NCBI RefSeq assembly: GCF_020742175.1
Contig: NZ_DYXM01000221.1
Coordinates: 1-16,486, forward strand
DNA: 16,486 nt
Direction: 5' to 3'
DNA from: Dietzia timorensis
GTDB lineage: Bacteria > Actinomycetota > Actinomycetes > Mycobacteriales > Mycobacteriaceae
Shown here in pieces: positions 1-7,048 of this stretch. The position numbers were made by a program, and so were the translations under genes. The notes below the pieces were generated by a model that did not search any database, had not been told where the DNA came from, and saw only the letters and a list, made by a program, of their open reading frames with translations. Within the stretch, counting starts at the first letter, position 1. Each line of letters starts with the position of its first letter.

Positions 1-369
1 GTCGCGCCCCATGCGCTCGGCGGCGAGGCCGACGCCGGGTAGCTCGACGCGGACGATGCGGGCGATCTCCTCCAACGCGGCGGGCTCGAGGAGCCGCGAC
101 CACAGCACCTCCCCGCTCGAGGTATCGATGATCACCGCGCCGTTGGCGCACACCGCGAGCGGCTGCTGCCCCAGGTCGCCGAGGATCTCGGGAAGCCAGC
201 GGGGCGGGCGCCCGGTCGCCAGGCACAGCGTGGCGCCGGAGTCGACGACGCGCGCGAGGATGCGGCGATGTCCTTCCGGCACCTCGTCTCGAACGTTGAG
301 CAGGGTGCCGTCGATGTCGGTGGCCACGAATACAGGTCGCTCATGGCGAGCGGGTATGTCCTGGGTCAA
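1..369 (-). CDS. HAD-superfamily (Cof-type) hydrolase, 3' end outside window
   Basis: This is the N-terminal 123 codons of a haloacid dehalogenase-fold phosphatase; the gene continues beyond position 1. HAD motif I, DIDGTLL, is seen near residues 16-22, with the nucleophilic and acid/base aspartates at its start. LATGRPP further on fits the Thr/Ser of motif II in the Cof/HAD-IIB type, followed by NGAVI, also typical of that type. No ATG is available in frame before motif I. The best start is a TTG at 367-369 that overlaps the TGA of the upstream acyltransferase gene and has GGAGAGG four bases before it, which implies translational coupling. An alternative is a GTG just before ATDIDGT, which has no ribosome site. 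Such enzymes dephosphorylate small sugar or nucleotide phosphates; the substrate cannot be told here. An HAD gene next to acyltransferase genes also occurs near M. tuberculosis Rv3813c-Rv3816c (memory). Confidence 0.85.
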   Translation of the reverse strand, partial: MTQDIPARHERPVFVATDIDGTLLNVRDEVPEGHRRILARVVDSGATLCLATGRPPRWLPEILGDLGQQPLAVCANGAVIIDTSSGEVLWSRLLEPAALEEIARIVRVELPGVGLAAERMGRD

Positions 370-1214
370 CGAGCCTCTCCGCCGTCATTCCTGGTGGTTG
401 GTCCCGATTTTTCGTCTCCGGATCCGGGGCCGTCGCCTCGCTTCTCCTGGAGCCGGCGCTGTTTTTTCTCCATCCGCGCCTGGTGCTCGGCCTCGTCGAG
501 GACGTTGGCCTCGTCCAGCGTCGGTGCGCTGCCGCCAAGACGGCGCGGCACCCACGAGGCGCCCTGCGGGTAGGGGCCGGCGAGTTCCACGTAACGGTCC
601 TGCAGACGCTCGAGGTTCGTCTGCATCGACTCGCGAAGGTTTTCCATGAAGTCGACCGGGTCGCCGGTGACGTAGACGGGTTCGGCGGTGTCGATGAGGA
701 TCGGCACCTTCGGGCGCACCATGTTCTTCGGCAGCCCCTTGGACCACACGCGCTGCGAACCCCAGATGGTGACCGGCAGGATCGGCACACCGGCCTCCTG
801 CGCCATGCGAGCGCCGCCGGTCTTGAAATCCTTGATCTCGAAACTGCGCGAGATCGTCGCTTCGGGGAACACGCCGATGAGCTCCCCACGGCGCAGCGCG
901 TCGACCGCTGCCGCATAGGCGTCTCCGCCGCCCGTGCGGTCGACGGGGATGTGGCGCAGGTTGCGCATGATCGGCCCTGCGATCTTGTGGTCGAAGACCT
1001 CTTTCTTCGCCATGAACCGGATGAACCGCTTGTGTTCGCGCGCCGGCACGCCGGCGTAGACGAAATCCATGTAGCCGGTGTGGTTGACGACGACGACCGC
1101 GCCGCCGTTCTTCGGGAAGTTCTTCTCCCCCGTGAGCTCGATACCCAGGCCCTGCGCGAAGAACATCGCGCGGGCAATCCCGATGATCGACTGATAAAGC
1201 GGTTCGAAGGCCAT
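366..1214 (-). CDS. 1-acyl-sn-glycerol-3-phosphate acyltransferase (PlsC/LPLAT family)
   Basis: The 282-residue protein belongs to the lysophospholipid acyltransferase family, which transfers an acyl chain to the sn-2 hydroxyl of lysophosphatidate or a related acceptor at the inner face of the membrane. The catalytic HX4D motif is HTGYMD at residues 45-50. The acceptor-binding FPEG-like motif is FPEATIS at 116-122, and VPILPV at about 143-148 matches block IV. An Arg/Lys-rich, Gly- and Asp-containing tail follows from about residue 245 and is probably unstructured. The ATG at 1214 is preceded seven bases upstream by TAATCT, so the mRNA is probably leaderless. The gene lies downstream of serS (55-base gap) and its stop overlaps the HAD start. 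The family call is firm; the exact acceptor is not known. Confidence 0.92.
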   Translation of the reverse strand: MAFEPLYQSIIGIARAMFFAQGLGIELTGEKNFPKNGGAVVVVNHTGYMDFVYAGVPAREHKRFIRFMAKKEVFDHKIAGPIMRNLRHIPVDRTGGGDAYAAAVDALRRGELIGVFPEATISRSFEIKDFKTGGARMAQEAGVPILPVTIWGSQRVWSKGLPKNMVRPKVPILIDTAEPVYVTGDPVDFMENLRESMQTNLERLQDRYVELAGPYPQGASWVPRRLGGSAPTLDEANVLDEAEHQARMEKKQRRLQEKRGDGPGSGDEKSGPTTRNDGGEAR

Positions 1215-1221
1215 GCCGATC

Positions 1222-1227
1222 AGATTA
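1222..1227 (-). promoter_or_regulatory. -10 element of the acyltransferase gene (leaderless)
   Basis: TAATCT on the minus strand ends seven bases before the ATG at 1214. Transcription starting the usual 6-8 bases downstream would begin at the start codon. No ribosome-binding site lies between. Confidence 0.55.
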
Positions 1228-1269
1228 CGCGGGCGGACGCGCCCGCGATATGGATACCTGCGAGTCCGC

Positions 1270-2532
1270 TCACTTCACTGGTTCGAGAATTTCCTTACCG
1301 ACGAACGGGACTAGTGCCTCCGGCACCTTGACCGAGCCGTCAGCCTGCTGGTTGTTCTCGAGGATCGCGACGAGCCAGCGGGTGGTGGCGAGGGTCCCGT
1401 TGAGGGTCGCAGCCATCTGGGTCTTTCCCGCTTCGTCGCGGTAGCGGACCTGGAGGCGGCGAGCCTGGAACGTCGTGCAGTTCGAGGTCGAGGTGAGCTC
1501 GCGGTAGGTTCCCTGGGTGGGCACCCAGCCCTCACAGTCGAACTTGCGGGCTGCCGACGAGCCGAGGTCCCCACCGGCGATATCGATGACCCGGAACGGG
1601 ATGCCCAGCGCAGTGAGCATCTCCTTTTCCATCCCGAGGAGCGCCTGGTGTTCTGCCTCGGCGTTCTCGGGGATGGTGTAGGTGAACATCTCGACCTTGT
1701 CGAATTGGTGCACGCGGATGATGCCGCGCGTGTCCTTGCCGTGCGAGCCGGCCTCGCGGCGGAAGCACGAGGACCAGCCGCAGTAGCGCTTGGCGCCGCC
1801 GGCGAGATCGAGGATCTCTCCCTGGTGGTAGCCGGCGAGCGCGACCTCTGAGGTGCCGACGAGGTAAAGGTCGTCGGCATCGAGGTGGTAGATCTCGTCC
1901 GAGTGGGCGCCGAGGAAGCCGGTGCCCTGCATGATCTCCGGGCGCACGAGCACCGGGGGGATCATCAACTGGAAGCCGTTGGCGGTGGCCTTCTGTGCGG
2001 CGAGCTGAAGCATCCCGAGCTGCAGCAGCGCGCCGTAGCCGGTGAGGAAGTAGAAGCGGGCGCCGGACACCTTCGCGCCGCGCTCCATGTCGATCAAGCC
2101 GAGCGATTCGCCGAGTTCCAGGTGGTCCTTCGGCTCGAAATCGAATTCCCGCGGCTCGCCCACGCGCTCGATCTCGACGAAGTCGTCCTCGCCGCCGGCG
2201 GGGACCGCGTCGGCGACGATGTTGGAGATCGCGCGCTGGAGCTCCGCGATGCGCGCGTCGGCCGATTTCTCGCTCTCCTCGGCCTCCTTGACCTTCGCCT
2301 TGAGCGCGGTCGCCTCCTCGAGCAGCGCCGGGCGCTCCTCCGCAGAGGCCTGACCGACCTTCTTGCCCATCGCCTTCTGCTCCGAGCGCGCGGTGTCCGC
2401 GGCGGAGACGGCTTCGCGGCGGCGGGAGTCGGCTTCCAGCAGCTGGTCGACCAGCTCCGGATCCTCTCCGCGGGTACGCTGCGAGGCACGGACGACGTCG
2501 GGGTTTTCGCGCAGGAATTTGAGATCGATCAC
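1270..2532 (-). CDS. serS: Serine--tRNA ligase
   Basis: Seryl-tRNA synthetase is a cytoplasmic class II enzyme that charges tRNA-Ser (and tRNA-Sec) with serine using ATP. The 420-residue length is normal. Residues about 25-105 form the charged antiparallel coiled-coil arm that contacts the long variable arm of the tRNA. Serine-site TSE is at 227-229. Motif 2 (FRREAGSHGKDTRG) is at 257-270 and motif 3, with its conserved Arg (R385), lies within 378-393. TSTSNCT at 347-353 is also typical. The start is GTG at 2532, giving the usual MIDLKFLRENP N-terminus, with a TAAGCT hexamer six bases before it, so leaderless initiation is likely. It lies between the ankyrin gene and the acyltransferase on the same strand. 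Confidence 0.98.
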   Translation of the reverse strand: MIDLKFLRENPDVVRASQRTRGEDPELVDQLLEADSRRREAVSAADTARSEQKAMGKKVGQASAEERPALLEEATALKAKVKEAEESEKSADARIAELQRAISNIVADAVPAGGEDDFVEIERVGEPREFDFEPKDHLELGESLGLIDMERGAKVSGARFYFLTGYGALLQLGMLQLAAQKATANGFQLMIPPVLVRPEIMQGTGFLGAHSDEIYHLDADDLYLVGTSEVALAGYHQGEILDLAGGAKRYCGWSSCFRREAGSHGKDTRGIIRVHQFDKVEMFTYTIPENAEAEHQALLGMEKEMLTALGIPFRVIDIAGGDLGSSAARKFDCEGWVPTQGTYRELTSTSNCTTFQARRLQVRYRDEAGKTQMAATLNGTLATTRWLVAILENNQQADGSVKVPEALVPFVGKEILEPVK

Positions 2533-2538
2533 CGGCCC

Positions 2539-2544
2539 AGCTTA
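2539..2544 (-). promoter_or_regulatory. -10 element of serS (leaderless)
   Basis: TAAGCT on the minus strand is six bases before the GTG start, with no Shine-Dalgarno sequence between, matching the spacing seen at other genes in this window. Confidence 0.5.
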
Positions 2545-2602
2545 ACGGACGGCGCCGCATTCCGAGCGGGGCGCTATCCCCCACCGCTTTGGCCGGCGTC
2601 GA

Positions 2603-3052
2603 CTAACTGCGGCCGAAGAGCTCCAGGAAGGCGTCCTTTTCGAACATCGCTGCCGCCTCGACCGCGGTGGGCTGCCCCTTATGCGGGTTCGCGCCCGCCT
2701 CGAACAGCGCCTTTACGACTTCTCCGTATCCCTTGAACACGGCTCCGGCGAGCGGGGTCTGGCCGCGGTCGTTGAGCTTGTTCACGTCGACGCCACGATC
2801 GAGCAGCATCTGCACGGTCTCGAGATTGCCGTTGTAGGCGGCGAGCATGAGGAACGCATCGCCGCGCTCGTTGGTCAGTTCCGGGCTCACACCAGCGTCG
2901 ATGTAGCCGGCGAGCTGGGCCGTGTCGCCCTCGCGCGCCATGTCGAACAAGCGGGCGGCGAACTCGAGAACCTCGTCGCTCACGCCGGGCTTGGGTTCGC
3001 GCGGAACGTCCCCGCCACCTCCGGCCGGGTTGATGTCTGCCTGTTCGGTCAT
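2603..3052 (-). CDS. Ankyrin-repeat protein
   Basis: A 149-residue soluble protein with at least two clear ankyrin repeats. One runs about 64-96 (RGDAFLMLAAYNGNLETVQM onward, ending in a GVDVN-type turn). The next runs about 97-125 (RGQTPLAGAVFKGYGEVVKA and on, ending GANPH). A degenerate repeat begins near residue 31, and the last helices near 130-146 cap the stack. Residues 1-25 are Gly/Pro-rich and probably disordered. There is no signal peptide or membrane segment, so it is probably a cytoplasmic protein-binding module; the partner is unknown. The start is ATG at 3052, with TACCCT six bases upstream (leaderless). It lies 70 bases upstream of serS and is divergent from the septum-formation-type gene. 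Confidence 0.88.
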   Translation of the reverse strand: MTEQADINPAGGGGDVPREPKPGVSDEVLEFAARLFDMAREGDTAQLAGYIDAGVSPELTNERGDAFLMLAAYNGNLETVQMLLDRGVDVNKLNDRGQTPLAGAVFKGYGEVVKALFEAGANPHKGQPTAVEAAAMFEKDAFLELFGRS

Positions 3053-3058
3053 GTGTTC

Positions 3059-3064
3059 AGGGTA
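3059..3064 (-). promoter_or_regulatory. -10 element of the ankyrin gene (leaderless)
   Basis: TACCCT on the minus strand lies six bases before the ATG at 3052. It is in the roughly 100-base region between two divergent genes, which must hold both promoters. Confidence 0.5.
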
Positions 3065-3142
3065 GACGACATTCAGCGGGTCCGAGAGCGCAATCCTCCC
3101 CGCGTCTGGGCGAGTATGGCGCTCAAGCGGTGTTTCCTGGGG

Positions 3143-3148
3143 CACAAT
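3143..3148 (+). promoter_or_regulatory. Possible -10 element of the septum-formation-type gene
   Basis: CACAAT lies seven bases before the GTG at 3156. It fits the consensus only partly (first base is C), but the spacing equals that of the other leaderless genes. It overlaps the alternative ATG start at 3147, which would be excluded from a message starting at 3156. Confidence 0.35.
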
Positions 3149-3155
3149 GGGGAGG

Positions 3156-4421
3156 GTGAGCACGTCATCTGATTCCGAGAAGCCCGCCGGCTCCGCGGCA
3201 GGGCGAGCACACTCGCGCCGCGCGAAGAAGCCCGAGCCCCGCGGCGCGCCCGCTCTCGCACGAACGCGCGGCGCCGTCATGGGATCGGTTTTCGCCCTCG
3301 CCGTCGGCGGCGCACTCGCCGGCACCGGCATCGGCATGGTCATGAACGACCCGGATTCCGAAGCCGCCGGCCCTGTCAACGCCATCGCCCCACAGGTCAA
3401 TCCGCGTACGGTCACCGGCGACGCGTTCGCGCTCGCAGCGTCGGGCGACTGCCTCAACTGGACCAGTTCCGTGCGCGGCCAGCCCAGCGATATCGTCTCG
3501 ACCACCTGCGAGGAACCGCACCGCTTCGAGGTCGCCGGTCGCATCGACCTCGCCGAGGCCACCCCGGACGACGTCTACCCGGAGGGCCAACGACGTGTCG
3601 ACCTCGCCAACGAACTGTGCGCACCCGTGATCGACCGCTTCGTCGGGGACCGCCCCCTCGACCCCGAGGGCCGCTTCGCCAGGGCGCTGATTCCGCCGTC
3701 GGCCGAGGGCTGGGAGGCCGGCGACCGCTCCGCGCTGTGCGGCATCGCCCCCAAGGAGCTCGACGGTTCATCCGCCGAGATCGCTATGCCCTTCGCGGTC
3801 GCGGATCAGCACCGCCTGTGGGAGCCGGGAACGTGCATCGGCATCAATGACCAGCGCACTCCGTCCGGCGAGGTCGACTGCACCGAGGATCACGCCTTCG
3901 AGGTGGTGGCGAACGTCGACGTCAGCGGCCTGTTCCCCGAAGGGGAGTTCCCGCCGGAGCCGGCCGACCAGACCGCCATCTCCGCCGATGCCTGCTACAA
4001 CGCCGCGGTCGAGTACACGGGAGACGTCGAGGCCCTGCGCCGGACGACGCTCGTGCCTGCGCAGGTCATGCCGATTTCGCCTGTGAGCTGGGCGACGGGC
4101 AGCCGCACCGTCAACTGTGCACTCATGCGCGTCGCGGATCCGGGCCCGTTCGCTGTGCTCCGCGGCTCCGTGCGTGACGGCGTCACCATCGAGGGCGAGG
4201 CACCGGTCGTACCGACGACGACCGAGGTCCCCTCGCCGGGGGACGCAGCACAACAACAGCAACAACAACCGGGTGCCCCTGACGGCGGAGCCGGCGCCGC
4301 TCCGGCCCCCGCGGCCCCGGCGGGCGACGCAGGCGGCGGCGAACAGCCGGCCGCTCAGGGCGAGGTCCCCGTCGCCGGCGCGGAACAGCCCGCAGCCGAG
4401 ATCCCGGCTGCCGGCAACTAG
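3156..4421 (+). CDS. Membrane-anchored septum formation family protein
   Basis: A 421-residue type II membrane protein. An Arg/Lys-rich cytoplasmic segment (residues 1-39) precedes one transmembrane helix (about 41-63), then an extracytoplasmic region. That region holds two copies of a roughly 110-residue module. Each copy has four cysteines and a C-x-E-D/P-H-x-FEV signature (CEEPHRFEV in the first, CTEDHAFEV in the second), which fits the actinobacterial septum-formation domain. The tail from about 350 is low complexity, with six consecutive Gln and then Pro/Ala/Gly. The context matches M. tuberculosis Rv3835 between serS and Rv3836 (memory). The role in septation is a family label only. GTG 3156 was chosen over ATG 3147 because a -10-like CACAAT is correctly spaced and no ribosome site serves the ATG; the choice is uncertain. 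Confidence 0.85.
   Translation: MSTSSDSEKPAGSAAGRAHSRRAKKPEPRGAPALARTRGAVMGSVFALAVGGALAGTGIGMVMNDPDSEAAGPVNAIAPQVNPRTVTGDAFALAASGDCLNWTSSVRGQPSDIVSTTCEEPHRFEVAGRIDLAEATPDDVYPEGQRRVDLANELCAPVIDRFVGDRPLDPEGRFARALIPPSAEGWEAGDRSALCGIAPKELDGSSAEIAMPFAVADQHRLWEPGTCIGINDQRTPSGEVDCTEDHAFEVVANVDVSGLFPEGEFPPEPADQTAISADACYNAAVEYTGDVEALRRTTLVPAQVMPISPVSWATGSRTVNCALMRVADPGPFAVLRGSVRDGVTIEGEAPVVPTTTEVPSPGDAAQQQQQQPGAPDGGAGAAPAPAAPAGDAGGGEQPAAQGEVPVAGAEQPAAEIPAAGN
4251..4268 (+). repeat. CAA/CAG trinucleotide run encoding six glutamines
   Basis: The run is CAA-CAA-CAG-CAA-CAA-CAA inside the C-terminal tail of the septum-formation-type protein. CAA is unexpected in such GC-rich coding DNA. Change in copy number would keep the reading frame. 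Confidence 0.8.
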
Positions 4422-4430
4422 GGTCGCGCG

Positions 4431-4781
4431 ATGGGAATTCGCGTCTCCGAGGAGCGCTTCGAGGAGCTCGTCAACGACGGGCTCGACCTGATCCCAGACG
4501 ACCTGTGGCGCGCCATGAACAACGTCGTCGTACTCATCGAGCCGCGCAACGAGGAGGAGCCGACGATCCTCGGGTTGTACGAGGGTGTCGCCCTCACCGA
4601 GCGCGACACCACTTATTCCGGCTATCTGCCCGACAGGATCTTCATTTATCGCGACGCACTGTGCGATGTATGCGACTCGGAGGAGCAACTCGCGCATGAG
4701 GTCTCGGTGACGGTGATTCACGAGGTCGCCCACCATTTCGGTATCGACGACGAGACCCTGCACGAGCGCGGCTGGGGCTAG
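4431..4781 (+). CDS. Small zincin-like metallopeptidase family protein
   Basis: A 116-residue cytoplasmic protein of the minimal zincin family (Pfam Zincin_1, DUF1025-like). HEVAHHFGIDDE at residues 97-108 supplies the two zinc histidines (H97, H101), the catalytic Glu (E98) and a downstream acidic residue in the usual place. The family is widespread in bacteria; its substrate is not known to me. There is no signal peptide. The ATG at 4431 follows the stop of the septum-formation-type gene by nine bases, with a weak AGGG before it, so the two are almost certainly co-transcribed, as for Rv3835-Rv3836 (memory). Two cysteines (78 and 81, CDVC) lie before the active site. Length is normal for the family. 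Confidence 0.9.
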   Translation: MGIRVSEERFEELVNDGLDLIPDDLWRAMNNVVVLIEPRNEEEPTILGLYEGVALTERDTTYSGYLPDRIFIYRDALCDVCDSEEQLAHEVSVTVIHEVAHHFGIDDETLHERGWG

Positions 4782-4808
4782 CCGCCCCGCCGGCTCAGGC
4801 CTGCGGGG
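4780..4808. terminator. Possible bidirectional terminator between convergent genes
   Basis: CCCCGC (4785-4790) can pair with GCGGGG (4803-4808), or AGCCG (4780-4784) with CGGCT (4791-4795). Only 13 bases separate the convergent zincin and histidine phosphatase stops. No T-run follows either way, so this is a weak call. Confidence 0.3.
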
Positions 4809-5487
4809 TGATGCCCGCCCAGTCGTCGCACGCCCAGGACGCGGCGCCGCCGAATGCCCCATCGCCCGTGGGAATGAGACCGATGATGCCGCAGTTGGGT
4901 ACAGCGTGGGATGCGGAGAAGTCGCCGTCGATCGCGCCGAGAAGCCCCGCCGTCACACGGATCAACGTTCCGTGGATGACGAGCACCGCGTCCCGCCCTT
5001 GTGCGACGTGCTCGCGGTAAAGCTTCTCGATCTGCGGGAAGATGCGGGCGCGCACGTCTTCCCCGGACTCGCCGCCCGGCAGGGCGGATGCCAGGTCGCT
5101 GCCGCGCATCCAGGCGTGCGTGTACGTGCGGTAGCTCGCGAGCGCGTCGGGGTCGCCGCGCTTTTCGAGTTCGCCGGCCTGCACCTCGAACGCACCGGGA
5201 ACCTCGACCGCGTCGACGCCGAGCGCGCCGGAGATGATCTGCGCCGTGTTCTTCGCCCGCTCGGCCTGCGAGTGGTGCACGGCAGTCGCCGTCGAGCCGA
5301 GAGCAATGAGCTGCTCCCCTGCGATGCTCGCCTGCTCGCGGCCCTTCGCGTTGAGCGGCTGCCCGGGCACCTCCGTGTCGAGGAGGCCGAGGGGGTTCGA
5401 CGGGAATTCCCCGTGCCGCACCAGATACAGGTGCGGGGTGCGCTCGGCGGGGGCTTTGGGCTGCGTGGATGCGTTCTCCGACGTCAT
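4795..5487 (-). CDS. Histidine phosphatase (phosphoglycerate mutase-like) family protein
   Basis: A 230-residue protein of the histidine phosphatase superfamily, which works through a phosphohistidine intermediate. LVRHGE at 22-27 carries the nucleophile H25. The second Arg is in SQAERAKNTA (R77), the acid/base Glu lies near 101-106, and the second histidine is in VIHGT (H172). It is a member of the broad acid phosphatase/PhoE-type group rather than a clear glycolytic mutase; the substrate cannot be assigned. The start is ATG at 5487, with AAAGGA about 12 bases upstream. It lies 58 bases downstream of pheA on the same strand, the order seen in corynebacteria and mycobacteria (Rv3838c-Rv3837c, memory), and is probably transcribed with it. 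Confidence 0.9.
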   Translation of the reverse strand: MTSENASTQPKAPAERTPHLYLVRHGEFPSNPLGLLDTEVPGQPLNAKGREQASIAGEQLIALGSTATAVHHSQAERAKNTAQIISGALGVDAVEVPGAFEVQAGELEKRGDPDALASYRTYTHAWMRGSDLASALPGGESGEDVRARIFPQIEKLYREHVAQGRDAVLVIHGTLIRVTAGLLGAIDGDFSASHAVPNCGIIGLIPTGDGAFGGAASWACDDWAGITPQA

Positions 5488-5545
5488 AGGCGTGTCGGTC
5501 CTTTCCGGGGAGGTGAGAGGTGCGGGGTGCGGATTGGGCGCGGGC

Positions 5546-6514
5546 TCAGCCTCGACCGGTGGCCATCGCGCGCGTCCACGCGTAGCCCTCGGTGCGATCG
5601 GGCGGGCCGCTCGCAGAAGCGCGATCGGCGGGCGGGGCCTCGGCATTGCCGTGCTCGTCCACGGGCCACGAACCGAGGAAACGTAGCCGCGAGGTGCGGT
5701 GGTGCAGCGCGGCGAGCGCCTCGGCGACCATCGGGTCGTCGATGTGGCCGACGAGGTCGATGTGGAAGAAGTAGGTGAACCGGTCGACGCGGGTGGGCCG
5801 CGACTCGATTCGCGAAAGGTTGATCCCACGAATCGAAAGTTCGGTGAGCGCCTGGACCAGGGAGTTGGGCTCGTGGCGCAGGCCGAACACGACCGAGGTG
5901 CGGTCGTTTCCGGTCGGCGCGGGCGGCGTGGTGGGGTTGCCGACGAGCACAAACCGGGTGCGCGCCCCCGACACATCGGCGATGCCCGAGGCAAGCGCGT
6001 CGAGCCCGAGGATCTCCCCTGCGCGCGCGGGCGCCGCCGCCGCGTCCGCCTCCCCTGCCGCGACCTCCTCCGCGCCCGCAGCAGTCGAGGATGTCGTGTG
6101 GATCTGCGCATTCGGCAGGTTCTCCTGCACCCAGCTGCGGACCTGCGCCGCGGCGATCGGATGGGTGGACAGGCTCCTGACGTCGGACGGCGCGGTCCCC
6201 GGGCGAACGAGGATCGCGAAGGCGATATCGAGTTCCGTCTCCGCGAGGATCTGCAGGCGCGTGGCGGAGGCGAGGGCGTCCGCGGTCGGGCTCACGGTTC
6301 CGTCGACGGAATTCTCGAACGGCACGCACGCGAAATCGGCTCGCCCCTCGCGCACGGCGGCGAGCGCCTGCGGCGGGGTGTCGCACGGGAGCATCTGCGG
6401 GGCTGTATCGGGCTCGCCGCCGTCGCCTGCGGCGATCCGGCCGCGGTCCACGAGCTGCTGGAGGGCGGCATCGGTAAACGTGCCGGCGGGGCCGAGGAAA
6501 GCGACGGTACTCAC
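5546..6514 (-). CDS. pheA: Prephenate dehydratase
   Basis: Monofunctional prephenate dehydratase converts prephenate to phenylpyruvate in phenylalanine synthesis, in the cytoplasm. The 322-residue protein begins STVAFLGPAGTFTD, the usual opening of the catalytic domain. Other conserved catalytic-domain blocks are VPFENSVDGTV and, before the linker, ARTRFVLVG. A C-terminal ACT domain for phenylalanine feedback follows from about 205, with ESRP (ligand-binding loop) preceded by a GALV-like NSLV. About 35 extra residues trail the ACT domain and look disordered. There is no chorismate mutase domain. The GTG at 6514 has TATCCT seven bases upstream, indicating leaderless initiation. It is probably co-transcribed with the histidine phosphatase and divergent from the VOC gene. 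Confidence 0.96.
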   Translation of the reverse strand: MSTVAFLGPAGTFTDAALQQLVDRGRIAAGDGGEPDTAPQMLPCDTPPQALAAVREGRADFACVPFENSVDGTVSPTADALASATRLQILAETELDIAFAILVRPGTAPSDVRSLSTHPIAAAQVRSWVQENLPNAQIHTTSSTAAGAEEVAAGEADAAAAPARAGEILGLDALASGIADVSGARTRFVLVGNPTTPPAPTGNDRTSVVFGLRHEPNSLVQALTELSIRGINLSRIESRPTRVDRFTYFFHIDLVGHIDDPMVAEALAALHHRTSRLRFLGSWPVDEHGNAEAPPADRASASGPPDRTEGYAWTRAMATGRG

Positions 6515-6521
6515 GCACCCC

Positions 6522-6527
6522 AGGATA
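6522..6527 (-). promoter_or_regulatory. -10 element of pheA (leaderless)
   Basis: TATCCT on the minus strand ends seven bases before the GTG start of pheA, with no ribosome site between. There is no leader peptide or attenuator, so phenylalanine control of this promoter by attenuation is unlikely. Confidence 0.6.
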
Positions 6528-6615
6528 ATGATCACCGGGCCGGAGCGCGCGATCCCGACAGACGTCGCCGCGCCGATCGACGTCGACAACCGTGGCGATG
6601 CGCCGCCCACGGCCC

Positions 6616-6621
6616 TACTCT
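6616..6621 (+). promoter_or_regulatory. Possible -10 element of the VOC gene
   Basis: TACTCT lies 34 bases before the GTG at 6656, which would give a leader of about 28 bases containing the GAGG ribosome site (6646-6649). The 141-base gap to pheA holds both divergent promoters. Confidence 0.35.
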
Positions 6622-6655
6622 GGAGCCGCAACCCGCAAGCGAATCGAGGTTCACC

Positions 6656-7048
6656 GTGCACATCAACATCACGTCCGTGATGGTCGACGACCAGTCCAAG
6701 GCCCGCGAGTTCTACACCGAAAAACTCGGTTTCCGCATTAAGCACGACGTCGAGGTCGGCGAGGGCGCGTACTGGCTCACCCTCGTCAGCCCCGAAAATC
6801 CCGACGGCACAGAGCTGCTCCTCGAACCGCTCGGCCACCCCGCGGCGAAGCCCTTCCAGCAGGCGCTCTACGCCGACGGTGTCCCTCTTACCCAGTTCGC
6901 CGTCGACAACGTGCAGGCGGAGTTCGATCGGCTCTCCGGCCTCGGGGTGCGGTTCACGATGGAGCCGATGACGGTTGAGGGCACTACGCTCGCCGTATTC
7001 GACGACACCTGCGGCAACCTCATCCAGATCATCGAGCAGAAGGCCTAG
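6656..7048 (+). CDS. VOC/glyoxalase-superfamily protein
   Basis: A 130-residue single-chain vicinal oxygen chelate fold protein. It opens with the INITSVMVDDQSKAREFYTE strand-helix unit typical of the family, and a second beta-alpha-beta-beta-beta unit begins near FAVDNVQAEF. Candidate metal ligands are H2 and a late acidic residue in the DDTCGNLIQI segment; the usual glyoxalase glutamates are not obvious, so this is not necessarily glyoxalase I. LLLEPLGHP at mid-protein is typical of the uncharacterised subgroup. The start is GTG at 6656 with GAGG six bases before it; translation further upstream runs antisense to pheA and is not credible. Its TAG shares the CTAG tetranucleotide with the stop of the convergent downstream gene. 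Role unknown; resistance or detoxification are possibilities only. Confidence 0.85.
   Translation: MHINITSVMVDDQSKAREFYTEKLGFRIKHDVEVGEGAYWLTLVSPENPDGTELLLEPLGHPAAKPFQQALYADGVPLTQFAVDNVQAEFDRLSGLGVRFTMEPMTVEGTTLAVFDDTCGNLIQIIEQKA

Noticed and set aside
3147..3155. ATG start three codons upstream in the septum-formation-type gene
   Set aside because: It has no ribosome site, and its first bases overlap the best-placed -10 hexamer. It is kept only as an alternative.
4906..5778. Plus-strand open frame of 290 codons
   Set aside because: It covers the histidine phosphatase and the 3' part of pheA in antisense, with Arg-rich composition typical of a shadow frame.
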